From positions 1 through 60,124 of the forward strand of contig CAIPQU010000050.1 in the NCBI GenBank assembly GCA_903867305.1: a stretch of DNA of 60,124 nt, in the 5' to 3' direction. The translations under genes and the position numbers were made by a program. Position 1 is the first letter of the stretch; every line of letters begins with the position of its first letter. The notes beneath the pieces are model-generated. The model was not told where the DNA came from, ran no database searches, and saw only the letters and a list, made by a program, of their open reading frames with translations. Of the stretch, positions 51,630 to 60,112 are shown in pieces. The DNA is from an uncultured beta proteobacterium. Lineage in GTDB: Bacteria > Pseudomonadota > Gammaproteobacteria > Burkholderiales > Burkholderiaceae.

Positions 51630-54101
51630 TTAGTGGCCTACTTCACGTAAAATTTCTCTTATCCTTTGAGGCGTTAAAGGAATTTCCATGAATTCAACTC
51701 CAAACGACTTAAGAGCATCCTCAATTGCTTGAACCAATACCGGTGGGGCAGCCATGCGACCACCCTCGCCTCCTCCTTTAATACCAAACTCCGTATAAGG
51801 TGAAGGAGTTTCAACATGTCCAACACGAATATTAATTGGCATTTCATGAGCTGTTGGAATGTGATAATCAGTAAAGTTGGCAGTTAATAATTGGCTTTGA
51901 TCATCGTATTTAAATTGCTCAAATAGCGCACTACCAATCCCTTGTGCAGTTCCACCTCGAACATGTCCCGCCAGAGTCATAGGGTTCACCATTGTTCCAC
52001 AATCATGAACTGCAACATAGTCTAGAATTTTGACATGCCCTGTCTTAGGATCAACCTCTACAGCTGCAAGATGTGCCATATGTCCCATGATGGGATAAAA
52101 AATTCCTAAATGATTTCGATCATCGGGAGGCATCGTGGTCAGAGGGTGATCATATACAGCCGTAGTTTCAAGGCCACTCTCAAAACCATCTTCATCAGGA
52201 AAGCTAAGCCTAAAATAATGTGACATCATCGCTACATCGGCAATTGATTTTTCTTTATCTGGCACACCTTTAATACCAATCTTCCCCGCCCTCAGCTCTA
52301 AGTCACCAGTGCCGCATTCCATCATGTGAGCAGCAAATTTAAACAGTTTCTCGCGAAGTGTCTTAACACCCGACACTACTGCACCAGCAACCATCACTGT
52401 ATAACGGCTACCACCTGGTCCAGTTCCATTAAATCCAGAATCAGTATCAACGTAACCAACAGTAATATCACTCGGATCAAGCGTTAAAGCCTCGGCCACA
52501 ATCTGAGTAACGACCGTCTCAGGGCTATTTCCCCAAAAAGGAGCATTCAATTTTACAAATGCCTTTCCAGCAGCATCAATTTTTAAAGAAACAGATTCAG
52601 GAGAACTTGTTAATTGAAATCCGGGTTGATCTGGAGAGTTAAGCGACCAAAACTCTGTAGAGCTGAACACACTTCTTTCCTGACATGAAACGATACCTAT
52701 ACCAATATAGCGACCTTCCTTTAGTGCTTCAGATTGTTTAGAACGCCAACTTGACATGTCAAACATCTCTAACGCTTTATTTAATACTTCTTGATAATTT
52801 CCGATGTCATAGACATTGCCACTCGGGATAATGTATGGAAACTCTTCCGGCTGAATTAAATTACGACGTCTAATCTCAACTGGATCCATACCTAACTCCT
52901 TAGCTGTGGCATCCATCATTCTTTCAAGCACAAAATTTGTCACCTCTGACCCAAAGCCTCGATAAGCTCCTTGTTGACATTTATTACTAAGTACTGCAAT
53001 TATGTGCGCTTGAACACTATTAATTCTATAAGGCCCAATGACCTGAGAGAAGGCGTTTCCATGGGTCCCAAGGCCGTATTGAAGATACGCTCCGTAGTCA
53101 TCAATGACCTCATAACGCATCGATAAAACTGTGCCATCTTTTTTAACAGCTAATTCAAAATCGTAAGCTCGGTCAGATCCATGAGCATCTGCATTAAGCA
53201 TGTTATCCAAACGGTCCTCAATATATTTCACTGGACGACCAGCAATTCTCGATAAGCCTGCAGTTAAAACAATGATTCTGTGAAGAAATAATTTCGAACC
53301 AAAGCTACCACCCGCCAAAGTAGGAATGATGTTTAACTGAGTAGGGCTCACGCCAAGAGATACGGCACATAACCATCCTACATAGGTATACATGGATGTA
53401 TTGCAATAGACAGTAAATTTGCCAGTACCTTCGTCATAATCAGCAACAGCACCTGCTGTTTCCATTGGCTGTGGACCTGAACGATTCCAACGAATTTTAC
53501 GTCTAACAATTAAATCAGCACGTGCAAAATCCTCATCCACAGGACCAAATGTAAAAACACTATCACTTGCGGTATTCGTTTCGCCACGCTCTGGATGCAA
53601 AACCTCCTTGCCAGAAGCTGAAGACATTTTATGAATATCTGTTACTGTGGGTAATTCCTCGTAAACGACTTCAATCAGTTCAAGCGCATCCTCAGCAATG
53701 TATCGATCCTCAGCAACAACAGCAGCAATAGCCTCACCAACATAGCGTACTCTATCTGTAGCAATAGCATGTTGAACAACAGCAGGACTAGAGAATGTAA
53801 CAGTTGGTCCAGTTAATTTGGCAAATTCTGCACCTGTAATGACTGAAATTACTCCGGGTAACTTTAAGGCCTCACTAATGTTTATTGATTTAATCAATGC
53901 ATGTGCATAAGGACTTCGCAATATGGCTGCATGCGCCATATTTGGTACTTCAATATCATCAATATATTTACCTTTACCTGTAAGGAGTCGCGGATCCTCC
54001 ACGCGCTTCATACTTTTACCAATCCAGCTATAGTTCTCTCTTGGCCCCTCGCGACGACGTGAGGCAGGTATATCTAAATCAGGAATGTAGCGTTTATTCA
54101 T
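51630..54101 (-). CDS. Molybdenum hydroxylase large subunit (xanthine oxidase family)
   Basis: The 823-residue product is the molybdopterin-binding subunit of an aerobic CO dehydrogenase/xanthine-oxidase-type enzyme. It opens with SMKRVEDPRLLTGKGKYIDDI, has the active-site-loop equivalent QGAYRGFGSEVTNF near 375 and the catalytic Glu in KGGGEGGRMAAPP near 778. The CODH form I loop (AYxCSFR) is absent and form II (AYRGAGR) does not match, so CO is unlikely as substrate; the true substrate is unknown. It overlaps the small subunit by 4 bp. The operon order is medium-small-large on one strand. Confidence 0.92.
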   Translation of the reverse strand: MNKRYIPDLDIPASRRREGPRENYSWIGKSMKRVEDPRLLTGKGKYIDDIEVPNMAHAAILRSPYAHALIKSINISEALKLPGVISVITGAEFAKLTGPTVTFSSPAVVQHAIATDRVRYVGEAIAAVVAEDRYIAEDALELIEVVYEELPTVTDIHKMSSASGKEVLHPERGETNTASDSVFTFGPVDEDFARADLIVRRKIRWNRSGPQPMETAGAVADYDEGTGKFTVYCNTSMYTYVGWLCAVSLGVSPTQLNIIPTLAGGSFGSKLFLHRIIVLTAGLSRIAGRPVKYIEDRLDNMLNADAHGSDRAYDFELAVKKDGTVLSMRYEVIDDYGAYLQYGLGTHGNAFSQVIGPYRINSVQAHIIAVLSNKCQQGAYRGFGSEVTNFVLERMMDATAKELGMDPVEIRRRNLIQPEEFPYIIPSGNVYDIGNYQEVLNKALEMFDMSSWRSKQSEALKEGRYIGIGIVSCQERSVFSSTEFWSLNSPDQPGFQLTSSPESVSLKIDAAGKAFVKLNAPFWGNSPETVVTQIVAEALTLDPSDITVGYVDTDSGFNGTGPGGSRYTVMVAGAVVSGVKTLREKLFKFAAHMMECGTGDLELRAGKIGIKGVPDKEKSIADVAMMSHYFRLSFPDEDGFESGLETTAVYDHPLTTMPPDDRNHLGIFYPIMGHMAHLAAVEVDPKTGHVKILDYVAVHDCGTMVNPMTLAGHVRGGTAQGIGSALFEQFKYDDQSQLLTANFTDYHIPTAHEMPINIRVGHVETPSPYTEFGIKGGGEGGRMAAPPVLVQAIEDALKSFGVEFMEIPLTPQRIREILREVGH

Positions 54102-54595
54102 GATGTGGTGACCTCATTTTTTTTCATCTCTTGTGCGGCAGATAAAACTGCATCTACGATCGTTTGATAACCCGTACAGCGACATAAATTAGAGGATATA
54201 GCCTCAATCACCTCGTCTCGCGTTGGGTTAGGATTATTTTTTAATAACTCATTAGCTGACATCAACATTCCCGGTGTACAAAATCCACACTGTAAACCAT
54301 GCTTTTCCCAAAAAGACTCCTGAAGAGGATGCATGTGTGACATTGTTCCCAAACTTTCAACCGTATTAATCACAGCTCCATCTACCTGAACAGCAAATAG
54401 TAGGCAAGAACGCGCTGTTTTTCCGTCAAGATCGATGTTACAAGCACCGCAAACCCCATGCTCACATCCTACATGGGTACCAGTAAGATGTAAGTCATGA
54501 CGTAAAAAGTCAACCAGTAATAATCGTGGTGAAACGTTTTTTTGAACACTCTTACCATTAACTATCAAGTTTATTTCGATGAATTGATTGCTCAT
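54098..54595 (-). CDS. Molybdenum hydroxylase small (2Fe-2S) subunit
   Basis: The 165-residue product has eight cysteines in two cluster motifs: Cys44, 49, 52 and 64 (plant-type [2Fe-2S], VGCEHGVCGACNI) and Cys103, 106, 138, 140 (QCGFCTPG and NLCRCTGYQT). These carry electrons from the Mo centre to FAD. The medium subunit gene ends at 54614 upstream and the large subunit follows with ATGA coupling. Confidence 0.95.
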   Translation of the reverse strand: MSNQFIEINLIVNGKSVQKNVSPRLLLVDFLRHDLHLTGTHVGCEHGVCGACNIDLDGKTARSCLLFAVQVDGAVINTVESLGTMSHMHPLQESFWEKHGLQCGFCTPGMLMSANELLKNNPNPTRDEVIEAISSNLCRCTGYQTIVDAVLSAAQEMKKNEVTTS

Positions 54596-54613
54596 AAATA
54601 CCTCTACATTGAA

Positions 54614-55486
54614 TTATTGATCGTGTGATGCAATTGCATTAAGAAGAGCTCTTGGTGTTAGCGTTTGAATTAAATCAGCTTGGAAAACATGACTTTCTAA
54701 ATCTTCCTTTTTTAGATAGATTTCCTGAACCACAATAGCACTCACTTTTTGGAAAAGATCAGATGATGGCTCTTGTCCTAATAATGCTTTTTCAGCAGCA
54801 GGAGCACGGACAGGACGATCGGAAATGCCGGCATAAGATAATGCCGCACTTTCAATCTTGCCATTAATAAGCTTAAGCATCACGGCAACTAATGTAGAGG
54901 CGTAATCACCCTTTCGTGGTGATAACTCTGCAAAACCAAACCGAAAAGACGCGTCTAATATTGGAATTTGCACCTCTACCAAAATTTCATCGCTTTTAAT
55001 GTCAGTACTGTACAAGCCCTTAAAAAAATCTTCTGCTTGAACTTTTCTTTCGCCTTGATTACTCCGAATCACCATGGTTGCATCTAAAGCCAACATGACC
55101 GCAGGCATCTCAGAAGCTGGATCCGCATGGGCGAGGTTGCCACACAATGTACCTCTATTTCTGACCACAACATGAGCAACGTGTTGATAAGCCTTATGCA
55201 TCAAAGGGCAATACTGAGCAATCAACGCAGAATTACGCAGCGTCTCATGTCTTGCAAGCGCTCCAATTTTTAAATAATTACCATCACTGCTACATTCATG
55301 ATAATCAAGATCAGGTATTTTATTGATATCAATTAATAGCTCTGGACGTGAAATCCGAAAATTCATCATCGGTACCAAGCTTTGACCACCCGCAATAATT
55401 TTGGCATTATCTCTATGAATTGCTAATAACTTAAGGGCATCACTTAACGATTGTGGGCGAGCATAATCAAAAGATGCAGGTTTCAT
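54614..55486 (-). CDS. Molybdenum hydroxylase medium (FAD) subunit
   Basis: The 290-residue product has the FAD motifs AKIIAGGQSLVPMMNFRIS near 29-47 and RGTLCGNLAHADPASEMP near 110, and the C-terminal CODH-flavoprotein domain. It is first of the operon, with the promoter in the 265-bp divergent gap to the MoxR/CoxE pair. Confidence 0.94.
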   Translation of the reverse strand: MKPASFDYARPQSLSDALKLLAIHRDNAKIIAGGQSLVPMMNFRISRPELLIDINKIPDLDYHECSSDGNYLKIGALARHETLRNSALIAQYCPLMHKAYQHVAHVVVRNRGTLCGNLAHADPASEMPAVMLALDATMVIRSNQGERKVQAEDFFKGLYSTDIKSDEILVEVQIPILDASFRFGFAELSPRKGDYASTLVAVMLKLINGKIESAALSYAGISDRPVRAPAAEKALLGQEPSSDLFQKVSAIVVQEIYLKKEDLESHVFQADLIQTLTPRALLNAIASHDQ

Positions 55487-55751
55487 TTTGTCTCCTTCAG
55501 TACAGCTTTAATTTAAAATCTGTCTAAATTTTTTTCAAAATACTTTTATGCAGAGGTTCATTTAAACCCACATATTTTTAATAGTCAATCATCTAAAAAA
55601 AAAATTGATAAAAACAATCTGCATTAAGGGTAAACCCACAAAATAATTTATATGGCTAGGGTTTCTACTAAAGAGCAGATGAAGCATGTTTTTTTATAGT
55701 GCATAAATTGCTTAGAATAGAATGAATTAATCATTTTAAAAGGTCTACCTG
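55487..55751. promoter_or_regulatory. Divergent promoter region, Mo hydroxylase and MoxR/CoxE genes
   Basis: The 265-bp A+T-rich gap between the medium subunit (minus) and the MoxR gene (plus) holds both promoters. I see an A9 run (about 55595-55603) and no clear operator. Divergence suggests shared control of enzyme and maturation genes. Confidence 0.45.
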
Positions 55752-56759
55752 ATGAATATTATTTCGCCAAAATTTAGATCTCTTCCTGAAAGTATTGAAG
55801 AAACTATTCAATTATTGGCAAAGGAAGATTATCTATGTGATCGACAACTTGCCACAACATTATTCTTAAGCCTTCGTTTAGCCCGCCCCATATTTTTAGA
55901 AGGTGAGCCAGGAGTTGGAAAAACAGAACTTGCTAAATCCTTAGCTAAAGCACTTGGTACCGAATTATTCCGTATTCAATGCTATGAGGGACTAGATGTA
56001 GCCCAATCAGCTTATGAGTGGAATGTTGCTAAACAAATGGTTGAAATTCGACTCGCTGAATCTTCAAGTGATCTTAAAGATCCACAAACTCGAAAAAACG
56101 TCGGGGATAATCTTTATTCACGTGAAATGTTAATTGAAAGACCTCTTTTACAGTCCTTGACTCAGTCTCACTCTCCTGTTTTACTGATCGATGAGCTTGA
56201 TCGTGCTGACGAACCTTTTGATGCCTTTTTACTAGAAATACTTGCTGAAAATCAAATGACAATTCCAGAGTTTGGTTTAATTCGTGCAACGTCTCGACCT
56301 ATTACCATCATAACGAGTAACCGTACTCGAGAAATTCATGACGCATTAAAACGCCGCTGCCTGTATCACTGGTTAGACTTTCCAACACTCGAGCGTGAAC
56401 TAGAAATTATTCACTTACGGGCGCCTGGGATTCCTCTAGAGCTGTATCATCAAGTAGTTGCCTTTGTTCAAGAAGCCAGAAAACTCAATCTGTACAAACC
56501 CCCAGGAATCGCAGAGACTATCGACTGGACTCAAGCTCTAGCCATTTTAAATACTATTCGACTTTCACCTGACACAGTCAATAGTACTCTTGGTGTATTG
56601 TTAAAAAATCAAGAAGATATTAATCGACTACAAGCAGGAGACACCATTAAATTACTTACAGAGCTTGTAATTAAAGGGTACCTCCCTGACCCTGAAAAAG
56701 AAATTATTTCTCTTGATCAAAAGGTTCAGTCCCTCCAATCAAAAAAAGATCAACTTTAG
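55752..56759 (+). CDS. MoxR-family AAA+ ATPase (CoxD-like)
   Basis: The 335-residue product has Walker A GEPGVGKTELAKSL near 51-64, Walker B VLLIDELDRADEPFD near 143, an arginine-finger region (NRTREIHDALKRRC near 195) and the MoxR lid. CoxD-type ATPases act with CoxE (VWA) to insert or activate the sulfurated Mo/Cu site of CODH-type enzymes. The gene next door codes that VWA partner. Linkage to the divergent hydroxylase is strong context; this specific function is inferred. Confidence 0.88.
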   Translation: MNIISPKFRSLPESIEETIQLLAKEDYLCDRQLATTLFLSLRLARPIFLEGEPGVGKTELAKSLAKALGTELFRIQCYEGLDVAQSAYEWNVAKQMVEIRLAESSSDLKDPQTRKNVGDNLYSREMLIERPLLQSLTQSHSPVLLIDELDRADEPFDAFLLEILAENQMTIPEFGLIRATSRPITIITSNRTREIHDALKRRCLYHWLDFPTLERELEIIHLRAPGIPLELYHQVVAFVQEARKLNLYKPPGIAETIDWTQALAILNTIRLSPDTVNSTLGVLLKNQEDINRLQAGDTIKLLTELVIKGYLPDPEKEIISLDQKVQSLQSKKDQL

Positions 56760-57952
56760 TGATTGCTGAAAACTTACTTCATTTTTCGCGAATATTACGA
56801 AAGGCTGGAATCTTAGTCTCTCCAGAGCAAGTTCTTTTATCTCTTCAAACATTCAAAATAATTGGGTTTAACTCACGTGAGGATATACGTTGTGCACTAG
56901 CCTCTGTAATGCTTAACCAAAGAGAACAGAAAGTATTATTTGACATTGCCTTCGATTCATTTTGGAGCGATATAAAGCTTGCTGAATTATTAATGAACTC
57001 CACACTATCGAGTATCAAACCTACTCATACTAAAACAAAACAAACTAATCATAGAAGGCTGCTAGAAGACTTTTCTGACAAACCCAAAACCTCTACGCTA
57101 AGAGAATCTATTGAATCGTTTGATTACAGTAACAGCTTTTCTGAGAAAGAGATTTTACGAGCGGCGGACTTTGAAACAATGAGCTCTGCTGAATTTATTC
57201 TTGCGAAAAAAATAGCAGAATCTCTTCCAATTCCGATTCCTAAATTACGAACTTATCGAGTAAAAAAAAATCAAGAGGGTCTTATAAATTTACGTTTAAC
57301 TCTTAAAAATATGTCTCGCCAACCATTTTTAATATCACCAATTCACACAAATTTAAAAGATAAAATCCCGCCAATTGTTGTTCTTCTTGATATTTCAGGA
57401 TCAATGGACCGTTATGCTCGTTTAATGCTTCATTATCTCCATGGATTAACAAGACATCATGTAAAAGTATCTACATTTACGTTTGGAACTAAATTAACTT
57501 CAATCACAAGATGCTTAAAAAATAATGATCCTGATATAGCATTGAAACTAGTTGAAGAACTTGTAGTAGATTGGGGTGGAGGTACCCGACTAGCTTCCTG
57601 CCTAGATGAATTCAATCGTAATTGGGCTAAACAACTCCTCAGCTCTAGATCCAGTTTATGGTTAATTACTGATGGTCTTGATGGCGAGATTACCAGCTCA
57701 CTTGAACCAGCAATTAAAAAATTAAGTCTTTCAGCTCATCATATTGTTTGGCTAAATCCACTACTTCGATACTCAAAGTTTGAGCCTGAGGCTCCTGGAA
57801 TTAAATTATTACTTCAGTATGTAAATTATTTTTTACCAATGCATAACTTGAATCATTTAGCCAACTTGGAGCAAGAGTTACGAAAAACACGAAAATCTAT
57901 TCAAAGGCAAAATTACCCTCAAGCTATAAAACTATATCTTCAACCAATTTAA
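56759..57952 (+). CDS. VWA-domain protein (CoxE-like)
   Basis: The 397-residue product starts with GTG overlapping the MoxR stop (TAGTG). The VWA MIDAS motif DISGSMDRYARLML is near 211, with the WGGGTRLASCLDEFN site near 273 and ITDGLDG near 302. CoxE pairs with the MoxR-type ATPase as a metal-dependent chaperone. The N-terminal half is a helical DUF-like region of this family. Confidence 0.88.
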   Translation: MIAENLLHFSRILRKAGILVSPEQVLLSLQTFKIIGFNSREDIRCALASVMLNQREQKVLFDIAFDSFWSDIKLAELLMNSTLSSIKPTHTKTKQTNHRRLLEDFSDKPKTSTLRESIESFDYSNSFSEKEILRAADFETMSSAEFILAKKIAESLPIPIPKLRTYRVKKNQEGLINLRLTLKNMSRQPFLISPIHTNLKDKIPPIVVLLDISGSMDRYARLMLHYLHGLTRHHVKVSTFTFGTKLTSITRCLKNNDPDIALKLVEELVVDWGGGTRLASCLDEFNRNWAKQLLSSRSSLWLITDGLDGEITSSLEPAIKKLSLSAHHIVWLNPLLRYSKFEPEAPGIKLLLQYVNYFLPMHNLNHLANLEQELRKTRKSIQRQNYPQAIKLYLQPI

Positions 57953-58011
57953 ACTACTAACAAAATTTCTAATTACTTAAATAGCAAGTACAAAGCCCAT
58001 CTTCACACAAC

Positions 58012-58110
58012 AAGCGTTACAACTTGTAACGTTTAAAAAATTACCAACCCGAAGTGAACTGACCCCCAAAGGTTGGTTTTTTCATTTCCAGAGGGCAGTC
58101 AGGGACTTTT
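58012..58110. repeat. Dispersed palindromic repeat, copy 2
   Basis: AAGCGTTACAACTTGTAACG (58012-58031) is palindromic, followed by ACCAACC/GGTTGGT (58043-58077), T-run and GTCAGGGACTT (58098-58108). The GTTACAA palindrome and GTCAGGGACTT match copy 1. The gap 57953-58226 contains this unit and no gene. Confidence 0.55.
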
Positions 58111-58226
58111 ACCGGCCTCATTGTGATTCGCTTTAACAAGTCTTACTTAAAGTAACACTTACGCCCCGTCCAACTACAAAACCAATCGCACACTTTATGA
58201 ATTTGCTTTGTTCACATGAATTTAAA

Positions 58227-58688
58227 TTATTGATTTATACGTTTATAAAGCTGCATAGATAAGAAAATTACAATGCTGACATTAAACACGCATATGAATA
58301 ATGTTATTACAGAATAATCTTTAATCAAATGCTCCAGTTCAAATGGAATATAAAATCCACCTGATAAGACGGCTAACCACTCTCCCCATGCAGTTTCCCA
58401 CCAAAGACCTACCGCCTCACTGACTCTAATAGCTGCATATATAAAAGCTATCATTAAAATAGATGATTCTGGTGTGCGTGCAATCTTATCTGCATATTGC
58501 AAGACTAACTCAGGATAATGATGTGTGGGATCAATTCCATAATGGCCAATTATTTCAAATACTAAATGTCTAATATCGTGATGAATAAGTGATAAAAGAC
58601 CAAAAGCACTGGCTATAGCAACCAATCCTTTAAAGCCTTCAAAAAATGCAATTAATCTTAATACTCTCTTTGAAGAAAGCTGACTCAT
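58227..58688 (-). CDS. DUF2127-family membrane protein
   Basis: The 153-residue protein has about four helices and the family pattern: RLIAFFEGFKGLVAIASAFGLLSL at the start, AIRVSEAVGLWWETAWGEWLAVLSGGFYIPFELEHLI near 87-123 (in parts), and FNVSIVIFLSMQLYKRI at the end. The function of DUF2127 is unknown. It lies downstream of two small genes on the same strand and may share their transcript. Confidence 0.85.
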   Translation of the reverse strand: MSQLSSKRVLRLIAFFEGFKGLVAIASAFGLLSLIHHDIRHLVFEIIGHYGIDPTHHYPELVLQYADKIARTPESSILMIAFIYAAIRVSEAVGLWWETAWGEWLAVLSGGFYIPFELEHLIKDYSVITLFICVFNVSIVIFLSMQLYKRINQ

Positions 58689-58741
58689 TTCTCACAATTG
58701 ATAATTACGTATAAAAACATTCGACCAATAATCAGCATCAG

Positions 58742-58843
58742 TTACTTATAACCTTTACGAATCATATAATGGCTAGCGTACGCAGTTCTAGCCTCGATCC
58801 ATGCTTCGAAAAGATCATTTAATACATGTAATATGGTTTTCAT
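58742..58843 (-). CDS. Small hypothetical protein (33 aa)
   Basis: The frame MKTILHVLNDLFEAWIEART, then AYASHYMIRKGYK, is short but has an AAAGGAC ribosome binding site well placed before the ATG. It starts 4 bp after the stop of the next upstream small gene, and that gene's end contains its ribosome binding site. Amphipathic helix likely. I do not recognise it. Evidence: good initiation signal, tight spacing, similar genes upstream on the same strand. Confidence 0.6.
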   Translation of the reverse strand: MKTILHVLNDLFEAWIEARTAYASHYMIRKGYK

Positions 58844-58847
58844 GATT

Positions 58848-59009
58848 TTAAAGTCCTTTTAAAGTGGAAAAATGATAGATATAGTCACGAGCAAGTTCTT
58901 CTACTTGCTGATGGCAATTGGGGTTTTGGCTGTTGATATATTGCTCTAAGTAATGGCTTTTGGTTTGTTTACCAAAAACTTTACGGTAGAGGCTTAATAA
59001 TTGTGTCAT
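58848..59009 (-). CDS. Small hypothetical protein (53 aa)
   Basis: The frame MTQLLSLYRKVFGKQTKSHY, then LEQYINSQNPNCHQQVEELA, ends RDYIYHFSTLKGL. AAAAGGAGCC sits upstream of the ATG, a strong site. It is soluble, charged and helical, with one cysteine, and of unknown function. Its stop is 4 bp before the ATG of the 33-residue gene, so both are probably cotranscribed, possibly with the DUF2127 gene. Confidence 0.65.
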   Translation of the reverse strand: MTQLLSLYRKVFGKQTKSHYLEQYINSQNPNCHQQVEELARDYIYHFSTLKGL

Positions 59010-59389
59010 TTAAGGCTCCTTTTCTAAAACGTATTAGGGTTAATACTTATTCAGGTTACCACTATTTGGTAAATATTTCATGACACAATTGATTTAAATA
59101 TAATTAAAGTCTATTAAATACGCACAAAAATTATCAAAAGCCCTTTATTTGCAACAAATCACCGTAATTGGCTAATAAAAAGGTAAATCAAGGCTTTGGT
59201 CAAAGTGTTACAAGTTGTAACGCTCAAAAGACAAAACCCCACTAAGACTAGTGATCACAACCATGATTTTAAAAATAACAATGCCAACACTAAAGCAGAT
59301 CATTCAGGCATGAATCTTGCTTAATTTATTACATCTTGGTCGCAATTAAAGCGTCTTTAATGTAGTTTCTTTCCAAAGGGATTTTCGAT
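59010..59389. other. 380-bp intergenic region with palindromic repeat
   Basis: No gene seen. It holds the promoter of the two small genes (minus), palindromic repeat copy 3 (AAGTGTTACAAGTTGTAACGCTC, about 59203-59225, then CACTAAGACTAGTG at 59240-59253) and the upstream region of the Ser-rich gene (plus). Confidence 0.5.
59203..59253. repeat. Dispersed palindromic repeat, copy 3
   Basis: AAGTGTTACAAGTTGTAACGCTC (59203-59225) matches copies 1 and 2 in its GTTACAA(C/G)TTGTAACG core and the CTCAAAA that follows in copy 1. A downstream hairpin CACTAAGACTAGTG resembles the CACTA/TAGTG stem of copy 1. The GTCAGGGACTT block is not found here. Confidence 0.5.
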
Positions 59390-60112
59390 ATGACATCTGC
59401 CGTCAATAACAACTCTTCAGCTTGGGCCCTTACCAGCCTTCTTCAAGCGAACTCTGCTAACCAAGGCAGTCCATCGATCAGCCCTTTAAATACAACGAAT
59501 GGAGCATCTTCGACAGCTGGCGTTAGCCGTTTAATGCAAGCTCTTGAGAATGCCTTAAGTCAAATGGGAGCATCAAGCTCAGCAACATCAAGCACCGGTT
59601 CCAACAGTTCAACTTCATCTACCTCAGCAAATTCTCCTCAACAAGCGATGCAGAGTTTTATGCAATCCTTGCTGGCTGCACTTCAAGCACAAAACCAACC
59701 AGCAAATGGCTTGGGTTCCACGTCATCACCTTCCAATATAACGACGCCTACCGCAAGCACATCTATTACCTCTACTGATCTAACATCAAGTAGTGATGCT
59801 ACCTCTGCAGTTTCTGGTCGTCGCCACCACCATCATGGTGGCGCTGGAAAAATGGACTCTGCCCTACAAAGTTTAATGAATGAGCTTTCAGGAACATCTG
59901 CCAGCTCTTCTACTACAGCTACAAACTCAGTGAATCCCACCTCAAGTGCAACGTCTACTGCGTTAAATAATCTCCAACAAAGTGCTAGTGGTTTATTTGC
60001 TGCAACCGGTGTCGCTGCAAATAACAATAACCTAACGACTTTGTTGCAAAGTTTGCAGCAATCGGCTATGGGCGGTACAACAACAGGAAACTTTGTTAAC
60101 GCAGTAGCTTAA
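59390..60112 (+). CDS. Ser/Thr/Ala/Asn-rich protein with a His tract
   Basis: The 240-residue product is low complexity (long Ser/Thr runs) with three short helix-like segments (VSRLMQALENALSQMG near 45, QQAMQSFMQSLLAALQAQ near 84, LNNLQQSASGLFAATG near 197). A basic-histidine motif GRRHHHHGG lies near 143-151. No signal peptide, cysteine, EF-hand or membrane segment is seen. Similar Ser-rich proteins with a GRRHHHHGG-type tract are known to me only as hypothetical proteins, sometimes with EF-hands, which this lacks. A metal-binding or secreted function is speculation. Confidence 0.7.
   Translation: MTSAVNNNSSAWALTSLLQANSANQGSPSISPLNTTNGASSTAGVSRLMQALENALSQMGASSSATSSTGSNSSTSSTSANSPQQAMQSFMQSLLAALQAQNQPANGLGSTSSPSNITTPTASTSITSTDLTSSSDATSAVSGRRHHHHGGAGKMDSALQSLMNELSGTSASSSTTATNSVNPTSSATSTALNNLQQSASGLFAATGVAANNNNLTTLLQSLQQSAMGGTTTGNFVNAVA

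Noticed and set aside
51630..54101. Annotation as CO dehydrogenase (CoxL)
   Set aside because: The loop AYRGFGS lacks the Cys of form I and does not match form II, so CO oxidation is not supported.
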